Shown piece after piece: positions 31,239 through 45,000 of a stretch of DNA of 64,000 nt; within the stretch, counting starts at the first letter, position 1, and every line of letters begins with the position of its first letter. A model generated the notes under the pieces. The model was not told the origin of the DNA. It saw only the letters and a list, made by a program, of their open reading frames with translations, and made no database searches. The DNA comes from Portulaca oleracea (Eukaryota; Streptophyta; Magnoliopsida; Caryophyllales; Portulacaceae): positions 44,720,513-44,784,512 of the forward strand of contig CM055870.1 in assembly GCA_029582165.1 (NCBI GenBank). The letters are read 5' to 3'. A program made the position numbers and the translations under genes.

Positions 31239-34200
31239 ATGGTGGACGTGCTTTCCCTACTCCCCGCTTCCGTGCTTCGGAACCTCTCCGATAAACTCTA
31301 CGAGAAACGCAAGAATGCTGCTCTTGAGGTTCGGTTTCGAAACGAGTTTTGGTGTTATTTTTTGTAATTGTTCTTTCTTTGGAGCGGCCATGTTTAGAGG
31401 GTGATTCCGTCTAGTGTAGGTTGAAGGAATAGTGAAGCAATTGGCAGGGGCAGGAGACCATGAAAAGGTTACCGCTCTAATCAAGTTGCTGACTCAGGAG
31501 TATGCTTATTCACCGGTTGCTAATCTTCGGAAGGTTTGATGGGATAGTTTGTGTTGTGTTTTGGAACTCTTTTTTGAGGATTGTGGGTTGAATTCTGTGG
31601 TTTCTTTGCTTTTGTAGGGTGGATTGATCGGATTAGCTGCTGCGACTGTGGGTTTGGGCTCCGATGCAGCTCAGCATCTTGAGGTCAGGCTTCGATTTCC
31701 TGTGTATGAGAAAATGTGTTCATTTTGATGCAACGAAGAAGCTGAGTATGGGTCCTCTTAGTCATAGACATTCTTATTAAGATGATCATTTTGATAGTTG
31801 GAAACTTGGAATATCACTTAGCCGGTTTGTGCGTTTGAAGCTGTTGTATAATATCAATGGCAAGTTATATGGTCATGTTCCATCCAGATGTTACTACTAA
31901 GGGTGTGACTTGATTATGGCTTTTGAGAGCTATTCTTGCTGCATTGGTTCACTTCTTTGCACTGATACTATCCACTCATACATTCCTCTGCCTTTTGGGG
32001 CCTGGGGACTTAATTACGGCTTATCAGAGTTCTAGGTTTCATATGGCACAATTTGAAGTCGTAGAAGTTAACAACTAACTGATTTGCCTGTAGTATGTAG
32101 ATGATTGTGGTGCGGTATAGTTTGCTGCAAGTGTAAGTGATAAGTGGTTAATCGCAAAGGTTAGTGCCCCCCTTTTCTTAAAAAAAAACATTTTATACAG
32201 ACCCAAAGATTGCTATGTTTGTAGAGAATGTGAGCATACAGCTGCCAAAGTCATGCCTTGTACAGAATGTTGATTGGACTGACAGGGGAAGGGAGTAGGA
32301 CTCTTATCAAAACTAGACGAATTGAATTACTTCTCAGATGGAGTAAGTAGAATGATTGGGTTTCCTAGAAATTGTCTGGTAAGTGCGAATGATTCTTGAT
32401 AGGTATAATTAGTTTGAGCCTGCCAACTAATTGTTGGATGTGTGCAAAATTTTGGTTGAAGACTTGTCAGCCTGTCTTAAGGCTAGGAAAACTCATTAGC
32501 AAAATTGTAGGCCACAATATTCAAAGTGCTTTCATCTCTAGCTATGAAGTATTGCATACAATACTGATTGATAGTTGATGAGTGTGTCATTAGTATATCA
32601 TACCTGACGGAACACCGTTGTGAAGCCTTGTGATCATGTTGTCTGCGATGTTCTTTTGATTACTTGGGCTTTCCAATCAAGTGGGGGAAAAGGATGTTCA
32701 ATTGTATCCTTGCATTTCACTTTTCCAACTGGGTCAATGGTGAAGCAATGGGTTTTCTTTCTTGTTTGGGAAATTTACATTTAGGCAATCCTTTACTCCA
32801 TGGTATTGCAGCGAATCAGTGAACAGTGCAAATGAGGTCATGTTTGGTATTCTAGTGACTCTTGGTTCAGGGGTTGTTTATTTTCCATGCTCTTCCTATT
32901 CTCCAATCAAACCTGATGACAACAGTTCGAGGATAGTTGGGAGGATCTGTTAGATGTTGGTTTTGTGGATCCTATTATAGATATTGGTTGTATGGATATT
33001 ATTATATTTTTTCCCCGCCGCGGAGGGGGTGGGGGGAGGGTGGGTGGGGGTGTTGGCGAGACTTTATTGCAAATTACTTTTTGTGTCCATCCAATTTGGC
33101 TGGTTAAGATTTCATTGATCATCACTAGTCAGAAGGGATTCCTTTGGCGTAATAGTAAAACTGGTTATGAATTCCGTTGGTTAAGTGGGAAGACCATTAT
33201 GGTTTGAAAAGGGAAGACTGTTCATAGGAATATTTTTCTTGATGAATCAGGATCTTTAGGTTAAGTGCTGCAAAATATGCTAAAGAGGAAGGTGCTCTAT
33301 GAGAAAATATGATCAAGGCAAAAAATGAGGCAAAATTTTTTGGATTATTGGAGGCCAATAATATTAACTTTGGGGGTAATGGACAATCATAATACAAACT
33401 ATTTTCTTGGACACTGACAGTACCAACTTTCGACCTATTTCCCCAAACAGTATAACATTAAGTTTGTGTGGGTTTACACTGAGCTTAACCATGGTTTTGC
33501 ACTGAGCACATCCATGGACCATTACATCTAAAATTGGTGGTGTACTATTGGGGCAAAATAGGTCGAAAGTTGGTACTGCAAGTGTCCAAAAAAATAGTTT
33601 TTATTATTATTGTCCAATACCCCTAAAGTTGGTAGTCTGATTTATTATGAAAAATGGTCTATGCCTCTATAGTGTAACTGTTATTTTTACATGATGTACA
33701 GTATGAGTATCAATCTGTCAAGGCTCAGTTTCCTTGCCTTTTTTAGAGATGACTTAAGGTAGTGTGGGATCGATTTTGAACGGAAAAACCGTTTCTTGTA
33801 TGGTTTAAATGTCTAGGACGAGCGAAGCTGCCTACTGCAAGGAAGTGATTTGTGTGGACATTTCCCATGTGGCTGGAAGTGAAGGAATCGTTCATCCTCC
33901 TTATGCTTATTGTTGTCAGGTTTTATCTTTGGCATCTATTTCCATACCAAATGGGTTTGCAGATACTGGACCAAGGAATGTCACAAATATGTTGGTCGTT
34001 TTAGAAAGCTGGACGGGCAATAGTCAAATTTCTGGCATTTGGAGTATCATTTCCTCTGCAATTCGGCGGAGTACATGGAACTGTGGAAGGACAATTTGTA
34101 TAGTTTGGTTTTCTGTGTTTTCTTGTAATAACACTAGAATGATTCATATTTTGATGATGATACCACTCATTAGCCATTAGAGGTTAAGGGCATCTTGATT

Positions 34201-34643
34201 TTTGTACCTACCTCTCCTATGCATTGGTGATATCTTTTTGATGTTCTTGAATTACTCAGTGGAGGAGGAGGAGGAGGAGGAGGAGGGGGGGGGGTTCTCT
34301 AGCCTCTTTTTTTGGGGCAAACCTATGTCTTAGTAAGGGCTTAAACTTTTTCATTTGGAGCATTTTGTATGATTTACCTCGTAGTTGGGGATCCATTTCG
34401 ATTGGGTATTGAATTTGGAATTGAAATTGTAAATTTGCCAAGATCTCGGGTGGAAGAGGCAGGTTCAATCAGTACGTTGTTCACTTGTTTAGGATCGCAA
34501 TTTGCTATTAAATATTTTTGAAACAATAAATACTTTTTGGAACATTAAATAGAAAGCTAATGTTTAATATTAGATAAAGTAACAAATGGCCATCTAAAGT
34601 CTAAAAAAGGTGAAAATTACTATTCTATTTTACTCTTCTTTAT

Positions 34644-34690
<47 letters not shown>

Positions 34691-37600
34691 TTTAAAAGGA
34701 AAATTGGATTCTAATAATCCTTACTTTTGGCAATTGGACAATAATGATCCCTACTCTTTTTGTACGCTAGTGGTCCCAAAAAATAAAATTGTAATTTTTT
34801 TTTTGGACCACTTACGAGTTTATATCCTAAATATCGTGAATTTTGATTTGCGGTTTGCTCCAAAACTTAGCACAACACTTCCCCACGATTTTGAGTAATT
34901 TACAATGTTAGTTCCAAATTTTTCGATTTATTTCTAATTTTTATGATTTTACCCCTTTTATTCCTAAAAAAATCATAATAATTGCTCGAATTCTCAAAAA
35001 AAAAAAAATCAAAATTATTTTAGTAACTACCCTTCATAATCTTTCTGGGCAGGAATAAAAAAATTAGAAAAATATGGAGGTACCAATTGTCTGAGGACCC
35101 ACTAAAGGAAAAAATGGAGTTGTAAAGTGATTAAAAGCTCTTCCCCACACAACTCCATTAGTTTTGAAAGCTCCTCCTACACAAACTATCAAACTCAACA
35201 ATCTCTCTCCCCCTATCCCCTATCTTCTCTCTCTGCCTTACCTCTCCCTATCTCCCATCATTGTTATGAAAGTTCCTCCTACCATTCCAAGTTTCACCCA
35301 TGGCTTACATCAATATAATTCTAGAAAACTATGATTTGCAACTTTCTTTCATGGCTTTCATCAATTAAATTGGGGTTTGTAAATGTCCTGACTGGAGCGC
35401 GCTCCTCATTGAATTGGATTGCTTTGAAACTTCAAATTGGAACGACGATTTGGGATCACAATTCTTTTTTTTTTTTTTTTGTTTGGCGGGGATCACTGAA
35501 GTAGGTAACTGTGGTTTACTTAACTTTATTATGGATTTTGGAGAAGGAAAAGGATATGCACATCGTGTTTGTCAATCTAGAGAAAGCGGTTGATAGAGTA
35601 TCTAGGGAGGTGTTACAAAATGAAGAAAAAAGATTAATGGTTTCTCGAATGGTTGTTATTTTTAAAATTCTAGCTTCCTTAATTTCTTGGTTTCCCATTT
35701 GTTTTTTGCTGATGATAATGTTGAATTTGTAAACCCCATTACAACAATTTAGGTTACTTGAGATGCATCCTGCCTCTTTTTGGAGCTTTGTTTGGTCTTA
35801 GAGTCAACTTTGCCAAAAGTGCTCTGGTTTCTATCAATGAAGTTCCTTAGCTTCCCTAGTTAGGTAGTTTCTTGGAGTGTGGAAATTAGCATATCCCTTC
35901 ATTTTATGTGGGTCTCTCTCTTGGTGCGTCTTGTCGGAGTTTATCTGTTTGGGACCCTATAATGGAGTGGTTTAACTAGAGATTTGTCACATGGAAATTT
36001 AAGCTTTTATTTAAAGGGAGTTGTCTCACATTATAAAAAAAAAAAAAAACACTTCGTGGTGCTTGCCCATCTATGCATGTCTCGTTTCACTGTTCTTGCT
36101 ACTGTTGCTACTCGCTTAGAGAAGATCATGAGAGACTTCCTTTGAACAATAATTCTAGCAATGGTTTCATTGAGTCAAGTGGGATGACATAGGTCGTCCT
36201 AAGATTGAGGGAGATCTTGGTTTTAGACCTCTCCATATGATGAATGAAGCTTTGAAGTTGAAGTGGCATTGATGATTTGCAAATGAGGAAGATGCTTTGT
36301 GGAAGGTGATTAAGGCGAAATGTGGTGTTTATGACCTGGGGTGGTGGAGTAAGAAGACTTCCCAACCTCACGGGGTTGGTTTTTTGAAGCCTATCTTTTC
36401 TAGTCTAGATCGTTTTAATCATAAGTGTATCTTAGGTAAAGAATGGCGCTAGGGCTTTGTTTTGGCGTGATGTTTGATGTGGTGGTCATCCTCTTATGTT
36501 TGATGTGGTGGTCATTCTGTCAAGGATCAATTCTTGGCCCTTTATAGGATGACATTTGTAGTTTGCTGGCTTGCTTGCTTTGAAGGTAGTTTTGCTCTAT
36601 GTTACTCGGACTCGGGTACGCGTGACCTTATCGGACATGGATAAAGGTCTCGCCCTCATCTATTTTAAGAAGTTTTATACATTTTCATTGTAATTTGAAG
36701 TGTCGAGTGTCGTACCCTTGCTCGGGTATCAAGGGTCCAACACGGGTACGACTTGGAGAATGAAGAGTCGGAGTAAGTGATAGGTTTTGCATTAGGTAAT
36801 GAGATCTCTTAACTATTAGGAATAGATAACAACAATTCAAAAAAGTATTCTTCTTCATTGAGTGGCGTTGAATTACTTCATCTCAACCGAATGTCTATTC
36901 TGTGCAACCCTTATGTCATGGGCACTCTGACTACCATCAATTTTTTTTTTCTTTTCTTGATACAAAAGCTTCTTCCATTTTTTTACTTTCACATTTTAAA
37001 TTTATTTTTACTCAAAAGAATAAATTAAGATAGTAACCATGGATGCCAATTCTTTAGCGTGAAACAAAAGTAAAAAAAGCTAAACAAGACCATAGGAAAG
37101 AACGACTAGGAATTAAATGAAACTTCCCGTTAACTTAGGGCTTGTTTGGTTCATAGAAGTGGCATGGGATGGAATCAAAAATGGTACCTAAAGAAATGGG
37201 AATGAAACTTGATACATGAAATTAAATGTTTGGTTCAAATTAAGAATGGAATAATGACCAATTCTTGTTGTTTCGTTCAGTAATGGGATGAATCCAAAAT
37301 TCATTTTTAATAAAGTGGGTTTGCGGGGTTGGATTGAAACTTAAAATGAAATTGCTTCATTAACTCCATTAAAGCATCAAATCCCCCTTAATTCTCCAAT
37401 CAAGATCACATCTAAAGTAAATTGGCAAAGATCAAAATCAAGGAACTCCATTATCAAAATTAAGAGAGTTAGACTTTTTATTGCTAGACTCCATCTCTTT
37501 TCATTGCCAAAACCATCGGTTCTTAAATTCGCTCACATCAAAAGAAATGAACATTGGAAATCAACAACTTTGCAAAGATCGAAATCACTTTCATTGCCAA

Positions 37601-40600
37601 AACCATCATTCGAAGAAATTGGAATCATTGATGATTACTTCAACAACTTTGCTCAAATCGAAAAAAGGGTTATATCACAAAATCAGACCGAAAACGGGGA
37701 AAAAAGGTGCAAAAATAGAGGAGTAAATTGTAGTTTAACATGACATATCAAAAATAGGGGGGGGGGGGGGAATATAGAAAGTTCAAATCAAAAATAGAGA
37801 AGGGGAAGAAGAAGGGTGAAAACATGGCGAGAAGAAGAGTGAGTTCAACATCACAGATTGGACCCGAATTGAAAATAGTGGAGAAGAGAAAGACAAAGAA
37901 GAGAGAAAACATGACAACTTGTAAGTCATCACTGATCCAAAGATAATTGTGGTGGTTTCTGGTGTCTTCTTCATGTGAAATGGGCTTTGACATCTTCTTT
38001 ATCTCCGACTCCGACAATGAATGACGGTAGCGGTGGCCTTTCTCTGTCATCTTTGTTCTTAGTTCCAGGAAACTAGGGTTAGAGTTGGAGGATACGAATG
38101 GGGTTACATGAAACCTTTGGAACATTTAGAACAAAAATGTTTTTTCTTTTTCTAAAATGTTAACTTTTTGATGCCCAAGTGGAATGGAATTCCATACTAC
38201 ACAAAGTGGGAAGTATATGATACCCCTCAAATAACTGAAACTTGATACCTTTGGGTATCAAGTCCCGTACCCTAAAAGTCCATACAAACGTAAAGTATGG
38301 AAACTTGATACCCAAAGGTATCAAGTTCTATTCCCATCTTTCCAACCAAACATGGCCTTAGGGAATTGCTAAACAGTGGGAACTGGGATCTGCGTAGCTT
38401 CATCATGAATTTTCAAAAATTTCCTATTATTAGATAAGTTTAATTTTATTCAGTTACTCTTCTTTGGTATATTCCTTTATCTTTCTATAACTATTCTTGT
38501 CCCTATACCCGTGTCCAAGTTTTAGCCACAATTCCTTATCCATGATCTTTTTTCCATCATAATAATATACGTGCCTCGGCATTCGTATCCAAGTCAGAGC
38601 AACATAGATATAATGTTTACTTAGAAATTTTTATTTATTGTCCAAAAAAAGGGAATATTGAGGAAAAGATCAATATCATTATCAAGAAGTGCTTATTTTT
38701 TGGGTCATTGTTTATGTTCATTGTCAAACTGAAACCGAGGGTTGGCTTTACCATTCAAACTTACATTATACTATCAAGAAGTGCTTATTTTTGGGTCATT
38801 GTTTATGTTCCTTGTGAAAATGAAACCGAGGGTTGGTTTTGCCATTCAAATTTACATTACATGCAGGCAAGACTGCAAGTGCACATTATATGCATGCAAG
38901 TGTATGTTGTATGTTAGTGTTAAAAAGCTTTGCCAAGGCCACTCCGAAGGCTAAGCCTATTTTGGCCCTTCCCCAAGATTTTGACTATTCCTTGTTTCGA
39001 TGCCCCAATGATATTGTCTTTCCTAGAAAAGGTGAGTTGTAAATATCAAGTTTACCAAAATTATTAAACCCTTATTTTGAATTTAAAAACAGATTTGGAG
39101 TGAATTTGAAAGGATTTTTGGACACTAATATACTAACCTTTGGGGGTATTGGATTGCAATATAACAACCTTTAAATTGAACACTGGTATACCTGACCTTT
39201 GGACCTACTTATCGTTAATGTACTTAGTCATGTTAAGTGGGGGTATACTAGTGTTCAATTTTACTAATCATCACCAAATTTCAGTACAATAACGATAAAT
39301 AGGTCCAAAGGTCAAATATACTAGTGTCCAATTTTAAAGGTTGGTATATTACAGAGTCCAAACATCGAATTTGAAATGATATTTTTAAATAAAAAATCAA
39401 GGCTATTAATGGTATTTATCATTAAAAGAGCTTCGTTAATTAATTTTCTTAAAAAATGCATGACCAATCAATTTGGACAAACCCACAAATAATTTGGGGT
39501 GGCGGGAGAAAAAAATACTCAACGGGTGCTTGTTTTGTAGCTCCTAGGAGCTGATGTAGATGTTGAGAGTTGTTGCTTGCATCCTCACACACTTCTTTAG
39601 CTATCATTTTTAATGACAACCGTCCCTTGATATTCTGCTTTTGCTTGCATTTTTCAGCAAATTGTACCACCTGTGCTCCATTCTTTTTCTGACCAAGATA
39701 GTAGAGTGCGGTATTATGCCTGTGAAGCTTTTTACAATATTGCCAAGGTAAGATTGGAGTACTTCTGTGTTTCAGTCATTCTATATTAGTAAAATCTCTC
39801 ACGTTTGCTCCTTTTCAGGTGGTGCGAGGGGATTTTATATCGTTCTTTAATCAGATATTTGATGCTTTATGCAAGCTATCTGCAGATTCAGATGCTAATG
39901 TTCAGAGTGCGGCTCATCTTTTAGATGCGCTTGTAAAGGTGATGCTTTTCAGTTTATATATATTTTTTTTGAAGATAATTGTCAAAATTTCTTATATATT
40001 CAATAATCTTGACCTTGTTTTTTGGGAACCAGGATATTGTTACAGAAAGTGATCAATTCAGGTGAGCCACGCTACTGTGTCTTCTCTGTGTGTTGTGAAG
40101 CATTCACATATAGTACTTCTGCACAAAGCTACTGTAGGATCATGTAATTCTGATAGTGTCTTCTCTGTCTGTTGTGAAGCATTGAAGAATTTATACCATT
40201 GCTGAAGGATCGTATGAATGTCTTAAATCCATATGTCCGCCAATTTTTGGTTGGCTGGATTACTGTCTTGGATAGTGTTCCAGACATCGATATGCTTGGT
40301 TTTCTCCCTGATTTCCTTGACGGTAAATTTTCATAAGATTATAAATATTTGTTCTTCTTTCCTTTCGACTTTTGTGAATTCACAGGATATGGTTGATTTC
40401 AGGTTTGTTTAACATGTTAAGTGATTCTAGCCATGAAATACGACAACAAGCTGATTCAGCACTATCCGAGTTTCTTCAAGAGATTAAGAACTCTCCTGTA
40501 AGTATTCCACTTCTGAAGATGAAGCTGTATTTGTTCGTCTTGCTGATTATCTTTGTGTTAGGCTCTAATATTGTACCAATAGCTGATAATTTTTACTTGT

Positions 40601-42060
40601 TATAGATTTCTTTATCCTTCCACATTGTTTTATTTTTCAATAGCTGAGGGCACTGTTTTCTATTAAAAAGGCCAAAAAAGCTGATAAGACTGTTGATACT
40701 GTCAAAGTCTGTAGATTATGGCCGGATGGCTGAAATTTTGGTACAAAGAGCAGGTTCTCCTGATGAATTTACCAGGCAGACTGCCATCACTTGGGTAAGT
40801 ATTTTTATCAGATTCTGCAGATTTATGATTATGATACTTATTATGGATTTGCTTGTTCTGCTTGGTGTTGTATGCATTTTTTGATCTTCGGTTCATTTAT
40901 TGTTTGATTTGTCAGTTGATGGTGGTTCTTAATCTGCAGATCAATGAATTTGTAAAATTAGGTGGTGATCAACTTGTTCCGTATTATGCTGATATTTTGG
41001 GAGCCATTCTTCCCTGTATTTCTGATGAGGAGGAGAAAATTAGAGTTGTGAGTTATATATCTTGACTCTGACTCTTTTTCCTATCTTATTTATTTGATAC
41101 AAAACTCATGTTAGAAGCTTCCCTCTCTTATTCTTATTTTTCAGGTTGCTCGAGAAACCAACGAAGAACTTCGCTCTGTCCAAGCCACTCCAGGTGAAGG
41201 ATTTGATGTTGAAGCCATCCTTGCTGTTGCAAAGAGGTGAACCTTTTACAATGTGAAGAACTCTAGGCTTAGTACTTGGGTCATCATGATATGAATGCTT
41301 GAATATCCTCTCACGAAGTTTTCCTTCTTTAAAGCATCACATGTCTTGTTTAGATGTTTGCTTACTAGCATGTTGTATCGCTTCTTACACATTTGGTTAT
41401 TATTTCAACGAGTATTTGGTCACCGTTACCTTTTCCCCCCCAGACATTTATCCAGTGAATGGGAAGCCACTCGAATTGAAGCCCTGCACTGGATTTCATA
41501 TCTTCTTGAGAGGCATCGTGAACAGGTACTTCCACAACACTTTGTTCAGTAATCTGTAGCATCAGGCTTTTTTTATCTTTCTTTTTGGCCTTCTTTCTCT
41601 CTGTTTTTTTTTTTTGTTAGGGGTGGGGGGGGGGTGGTTTTTTAGGAAACATTATTGGAATCATTGATCTCTATCTATTTAGGAAAGAGAGAGGGAATAG
41701 TGTTAAAAGAACTTTTATTGGAGTAGTAGTTATGGCCGTGGATTGTTTTTGTCATGGCATCTTTCCTCTGTTTATGGCTGTTTTCTAGATAAGCGTATTG
41801 TTTGATCTTGAAGTATCTTGTAAATAATGACATAATAGTGGTCCTTTCATCCATCTGTGTTGTCAAATCTTGCTTTTTATGATTAGAGGCATTGACTTCT
41901 GTTTTTTAAAAAGTGTATAATTGAGCTTAATGTTCCAATTATATAGGATGAACAGTGGATTTTATATAACTCAACTAGGTTTGTGGGAGAAATATTTCTA
42001 CTCTTATATTTGCATACCTGGGACTAGATGTGCTACTGCTCTTCTCAACAAGCTTTATTT

Positions 42061-42092
<32 letters not shown>

Positions 42093-45000
42093 TTTGCTTT
42101 TTTAAAAGATTTACTTGTGGGCATCACTGTCTATCTACACCCACAACCTCCTTGAATCTCCAGTTCTTTAATTTTCTGCTTATGACCAAGGGTCCTAATC
42201 TTTTTGGTTGGCATTCTGAATATCTTGATTGAAATCAACTTTGTTGTTCTGTTAAATTTTAAAACTACACCCCAAAAAAAAAAAAAAAATCCTTGATTAG
42301 TTTGCCTATCCAAAGTTGCAGTGTCATTAAAGTAGCTTTTGTTTTTCTCCTGTGAATGAGGTTTCATTCATTGACCATGGAGCTATGAAGTTTTCTGCTT
42401 CAGTCTCTTCTAATTGTTATGGTGAAACCGCACTCTCTTCATTACGCCATTATTTATTTATTTTTGCATGTTTCCTGTTTATGGTCCATAAAATTCTAGT
42501 GATATTGCTCACAGTGAATGATTTCATGGTATCTTGGACAACCCTCTCGATAAGTGTATGGCTAGGTGGTATGATGCTGCATGTTTTTATTGCTTTTCCA
42601 TCATTAGTCAATATTCATAATATCTTCTTAATAGTAGCATTTTCTGCTTAAGGGCTAATGTCCCTTTTGGGGAAGATTAGTTATGGAATGAGCTGGAATC
42701 AGCAGGAAAATAGGGGATGGCACTGGAGTTGTACATGTATCCATTCACGCTTTCGTTCAATGGCAATCAGAATTTTGCCAACAAACTTCTCTTAAATGTA
42801 TCCATTCACCCTTCCTTTCAATGGCAGTCAGAATTTTGACAACAACCTTCTCTCTAAAATTCTCTCTTCTCCCCCCTCCCCCGGAAGTATTATGGTCAAG
42901 CCTCTGTCCCTGTAACTCTGAATATCCCCTTTTCTGCTATTTCTAGAAAGGAACAATTTGATCATTATCATATGATAGGTGCACTTTGTTCATTTCCCTT
43001 GTATTGATAGTCGATTCTTTCTCCTTGTAATTGTTCTAATAAATTGCTTACTTTTTGGTAGGTCTTATTTGTTCTTAATGACATATTTGATACACTTCTG
43101 AAAGCACTGTCTGATCCATCAGATGAGGTAATTTCATTCAGCAATGTTTCATAATTCATAATACAAGCAGTACATTTGGTTAAATATCTAGCAAAAGTTC
43201 ATGCATTTTGGTGTTATATGAATGCTGCTTTTCAACCCTGATCACCAGTGTCAAAGGTTTCTGGTATTGCTAACTGGTAGTTTCTTGAACTTGGTCACTG
43301 ATTGTCGAACAACTGGATCTATTAAAGGTCTGTCTGGGATGTAAGGAAGAGGAGTGATTAGTATGTGATAAGAAGGCTCAACGGTAGGTCAAAGTAACAT
43401 AGGATGAGGGAGGGTAGCTACCCTTCCAATGTTTTTATGTTTTGAAGTGTTAATATTGAGGGATTAAGAAAAAAAATACTGTACAAAGGTAAAATAATTG
43501 CTAGTTGATATTTTAAAGGGATATCGGTCTCTAATATGCTGACCTTTGAGGGTATTTGTCTTTAATATATCGACCTTTCACTTTGGCAACGAATATACTG
43601 ATAATTATATCCGTACTGCTGTTAGTAGACCAAATTTGAGTAAGTTTGGTATACTAACAGCAGTACGGATCTAAAGGTCAATATATTAGTTGCCAAAGTT
43701 AAAGGTTGGTATATTACAGACAAATACCTCTAAAGGTCAGTATATTAGATGCTATCATTTTCAGTTCTGTTTGAAAGTAATATATTATTTGTATCTTAGA
43801 AATTATTGATAGCTCAATTGCTTTCTTTGAACTAAATTTATGTTATCTCCTTTACCTCCTATATTAGGGTGTAAGATTACTAAGAATAAAAAAAGGTAAC
43901 TGTATGGTTGGAGAGACCTTTTTTGACAAGTAATTGAAATATGTATTAAAAGAACACCAAGGGGATGTCGCCCATTTACAAAAAAGCAAGTACAGCTTTT
44001 ATCAGTAATATTATCAACAAAATTGACAGAATTCAAATTTCTATGCTCATCAAGCACCACATGGTATGGACTGATTTACCCGTGTTGATGGTTACAAAAG
44101 GGTTATTCTGCCACATCATGCAATATCTGGGCATAGACTTTCAGCTAGTGAGCTGAATGGGATAGGAAGAAGATTTAACTAGTCTCCAAATTTGAATAGC
44201 ATCGTGGTAGTTAATACCTACCATTGCCTATGTTGTCGCACCCTATCATTTAGTGTCTATGTGGAACTTATTAGTTGCTCTTGTTTGAGAGACGAAAAAC
44301 CTAACTCTGTTTAATGGAGGAGCAGCTCAAGAAAGAAAATTCTCGTCGTGGCGCCTGCCTATCTGCTACTATGCTGTGGAATGGCAAGCTGGCACCGTAT
44401 AAGGACCCTCCATACAGAAATGAATGGGCACTGCATACAGAAAGGAAATGTCCTCACTCATTTTGTGCCGGATACTTGTTGACCAAATACTGGAATCATC
44501 CTTTTCGAGTAACTGACATGTTAAGGGGCATCAAGTGAGGTCTCACTAAGCTTCAGGCCCTCATATCTTCTTGGATCTCCTGCCTCCTTGGGTAAAACAA
44601 CAGAAAGAAATAAATATAGTGCAAAAAGGGGAAACATGAAGCTGGAGTCCCAAATTCTGCAACTGAGGACACACTTTTCCCTCTTCAGTCATTTCTGAGA
44701 TGCTGTCTGGTGTCATATGGTTTTCAGACACAATTGTCAATGTTACACTCTAAAGGCAGTATATGTGATCATAATATAGCTGTTAGTTGAATTGAATAGC
44801 CAATTTAAACTGTATTTGGTAAAATACTCAGTTTCTGAATCTGCTGGATGTGAATTCTTCTCTGTGTACTTCCAGTTGCATGTCAACTTAATTTCATCTT
44901 TCCTTGTTACACTTGTTTGTGTGAGTTTCTTTGTATTTTTTTATGACAAACACCACTTTGAATTCATATGATAGGTTGTGCTATTGGTGATTGCGGTGCT

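Larger units (their letters stand above)
31684..39657 (+). other. VAC14 intron 3 (7974 bp)
   Basis: A very large intron between GAG|GTCAGG and TTTTTCAG|CAA. Recognisable contents are a fold-back element (33356-33637), a (GGA)n/G run (about 34261-34293), a (TTA)n run (about 34643-34690), a LINE remnant (35520-36430), two inverted copies of a short dispersed repeat flanking a PIF/Harbinger-like element (37138-38357), a 92-bp tandem duplication (38681-38860) and another fold-back element (39120-39359). The rest (31684-33355, 33638-34640, 34700-35510) shows nothing recognisable. Confidence 0.85.

Noticed and set aside
37748..38125. 125-codon minus frame inside the PIF/Harbinger-like element
   Set aside because: No transposase or DNA-binding motif, ends in a homopolymer-encoded Pro run, and nothing conserved recognised.
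42057..42095. (TTTA)n run as evidence of a mobile-element tail
   Set aside because: A simple microsatellite without element ends or flanking duplication.
44314..44538. 74-codon + frame in VAC14 intron 13
   Set aside because: No recognised family, not in phase with the gene, no splice context.
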